Source: Saprospirales bacterium
GTDB lineage: Bacteria > Bacteroidota > Bacteroidia > Chitinophagales > Saprospiraceae
Assembly (NCBI GenBank): GCA_024642645.1
Contig: JAHEAS010000161.1
Location: 1 to 7,319, forward strand
Direction: 5' to 3'
Length of the DNA: 7,319 bases
Shown piece by piece: positions 5,984-7,319 of the stretch. Below the pieces are notes generated by a model that made no database searches, was not told the DNA's origin, and worked only from the letters and a program-made list of their open reading frames with translations. How positions within the stretch are numbered: the stretch's first letter is position 1; every line of letters begins with the position of its first letter. The position numbers were made by a program, and so were the translations under genes.

Positions 5984-7319
5984 TCAGCGAAACAACTGCG
6001 CCATATCCACTTGCTTGCGGATAATCCCCTCCAACTCGGAGATGCTGACCCGCTGCTGCGCCATGCTGTCCCGCTCCCGGATGGTCACGGTGTCGTTTTC
6101 CAGCGCCTCAAAGTCCACGGTGATGCAGAACGGCGTACCAATGGCATCCTGCCTACGGTAGAGTTTGCCGATGCTGCCCGTGTCATCGTACTGGCCGGGG
6201 AAGTTGAACTTCAGTAGGTTGAAAATGGATTTTGCCTTTTCGACGAGGCCCGGCTCATTGCGCTTGAGCGGCATCACGGCGAACTTCAGCGGGCTGAGTG
6301 CCGGGTGCAGTTTCAGCACGTCACGGGTGTTGCCTTCGCCATCGGCACTGTTGCCAACTGCTTCTTCCACAAGGGCATTGCCCATCATGGCAAGGAACAT
6401 GCGGTCGCAACCGATGCTAGTCTCCACGACGTAGGGTACGTAGTTTTCGTTTGTCTCTGGGTCGAAATACTGGAGTTTTTTGCCAGAAAGCTGCTGGTGT
6501 GCACCGAGGTCGAAGTCGGTGCGGGAGTGGATGCCTTCCAATTCCCGGAATCCGAAGGGGAACTCGAACTGGATGTCCACGGCGGCATCGGCGTAGTGCG
6601 CCAAGTTCTCGTGGTCGTGGAAACGGATTTTATCAGGCGAAGTGCCAAGCGCCAGATGCCACTTACGGCGAGCCTGTTTCCAGTAGTCGTACCACTCCTG
6701 CTGCGTGCCGGGTTTGATAAAAAACTGCATTTCCATTTGCTCGAACTCCCGCATGCGGAAGATGAACTGCCGTGCCACAATCTCGTTGCGGAACGCCTTG
6801 CCAATTTGCGCAATGCCGAAGGGCAGCTTCTGGCGGGTGGTTTTCTGCACGTTGGAGAAGTTCACGAAGATACCCTGCGCCGTCTCGGGGCGGAGGTAGA
6901 GCTTCCCTTCTTCACCGGCGATGTTGCCCAACTGGGTGTTGAACATGAGGTTAAACATGCGCACCTCCGTCCAGTTGCGGCTGCCGGTGTCAGGGTCGGC
7001 GATTTCCAGTTCTTCGATGAGCGCACCAAGGGCGGCCATATCGCCGTTGCGGAGCGCTTCGTTCATGCGGTTGTTAATGTCGGCGGCCTTTTGAAGGTAC
7101 TCGGATACACGGGGGTTGGTTTCCCGGTAGAGTTTTTCGTCAAAGGATTCGCCAAAGCGTTTCTTGGCTTTTTCAACTTCCTTGTCGGCCTTCTCTTCCA
7201 GCTTTTCAATCACACCCTCAATGAGCTGGTCGGCCCGGTAGCGGCGCTTGCTGTCCTTGTTGTCAACAAGCGGGTCGTTGAAGGCATCCACGTGGCCAGA
7301 GGCTTTCCAGGTGCTTGGG
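5984..7319 (-). CDS. glyQS: Glycyl-tRNA synthetase, alpha2 type (N-terminus outside window)
   Basis: Class II aminoacyl-tRNA synthetase that charges tRNA-Gly with glycine in the cytoplasm. It is the single-chain dimeric type, unlike the separate GlyQ and GlyS subunits of E. coli. About 445 residues are visible; the family is about 460-510, so a short N-terminal part including the start is beyond the right edge. The GTG at 7289-7291 is an internal valine codon: the frame stays open upstream with 'PSTWKASGHVDAF', a conserved stretch. Further landmarks are 'RYRADQLIE', then a charged helical insertion, 'LYLRPETAQGIFVNF', motif 2 'KAFRNE...FRMREFEQMEM', 'IHSRTDFDLGAHQ', motif 3 'ETSIGCDRMFLAMM', and a C-terminal anticodon-binding domain from about 'LSPLKFAVMPLK' to the end, including 'GTPFCITVDFE'. 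Stop TGA at 5986-5984. It is convergent with the TPR lipoprotein gene and ends 17 bp from the shared terminator. Its promoter is not in the window. The symbol glyS is also used for this type. Confidence 0.97.
   Translation of the reverse strand, partial: PSTWKASGHVDAFNDPLVDNKDSKRRYRADQLIEGVIEKLEEKADKEVEKAKKRFGESFDEKLYRETNPRVSEYLQKAADINNRMNEALRNGDMAALGALIEELEIADPDTGSRNWTEVRMFNLMFNTQLGNIAGEEGKLYLRPETAQGIFVNFSNVQKTTRQKLPFGIAQIGKAFRNEIVARQFIFRMREFEQMEMQFFIKPGTQQEWYDYWKQARRKWHLALGTSPDKIRFHDHENLAHYADAAVDIQFEFPFGFRELEGIHSRTDFDLGAHQQLSGKKLQYFDPETNENYVPYVVETSIGCDRMFLAMMGNALVEEAVGNSADGEGNTRDVLKLHPALSPLKFAVMPLKRNEPGLVEKAKSIFNLLKFNFPGQYDDTGSIGKLYRRQDAIGTPFCITVDFEALENDTVTIRERDSMAQQRVSISELEGIIRKQVDMAQLFR

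Noticed and set aside
5919..6161. Plus-strand 80-codon frame starting at the shared terminator
   Set aside because: It begins inside the terminator hairpin region and then runs antisense to glyQS; no motif or ribosome-binding signal.
6385..6813. Second minus-strand frame of 142 codons within glyQS
   Set aside because: It is an out-of-frame shadow rich in Ser/Thr/Arg; the synthetase motifs are all in the other frame.
1..7319. Mobile element, CRISPR array, tRNA, toxin-antitoxin or defence system
   Set aside because: Nothing seen: no transposase or integrase motif, no regularly spaced repeats, no tRNA-like cloverleaf, and no unexplained gene-sized gap.

Overview
The window reads as a stretch of a Bacteroidota chromosome, probably from the Saprospiria or a nearby class. 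The clues are the gene set and style: a type III pantothenate kinase overlapping an outer-membrane barrel protein that starts with an 'SPYTRIGLG'-type mature end, large secreted TPR proteins of a Bacteroidota type, an alpha2-type glycyl-tRNA synthetase, and starts preceded by A/T-rich leaders instead of Shine-Dalgarno sequences. The lineage is an inference from protein style; there is no rRNA gene to test it.

Layout, left to right. (1) The C-terminal two thirds of moaA (molybdenum cofactor synthesis) enters from the left edge and ends at 694. (2) After a 120-bp gap, coaX (815-1555, first step of CoA synthesis) overlaps by 26 bp with a gene for a signal-peptide-bearing outer-membrane beta-barrel protein (1530-2858). 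(3) A 113-bp gap with a perfect 12-bp hairpin leads to two tandem paralogous TPR genes. The first (2972-4357) encodes a protein with an ordinary cleavable signal peptide. The second (4482-5885) encodes a lipoprotein. A strong intrinsic terminator separates them. (4) A terminator shared by both strands lies at 5922-5966. (5) The glycyl-tRNA synthetase gene runs in on the minus strand from the right edge and ends at 5984, missing its N-terminus.

Functionally, moaA, coaX and glyQS are housekeeping genes. The centre of the window encodes three envelope proteins: a barrel and two related TPR proteins. The TPR pair is the part most worth a second look. The two proteins share architecture, five cysteines at matching places and the C-terminal signature, but they are delivered to the envelope in different ways. 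I see no mobile element, CRISPR array, tRNA, rRNA, phage gene or defence system, and nothing that amounts to a clearly new system. All gaps between genes are under 130 bp.
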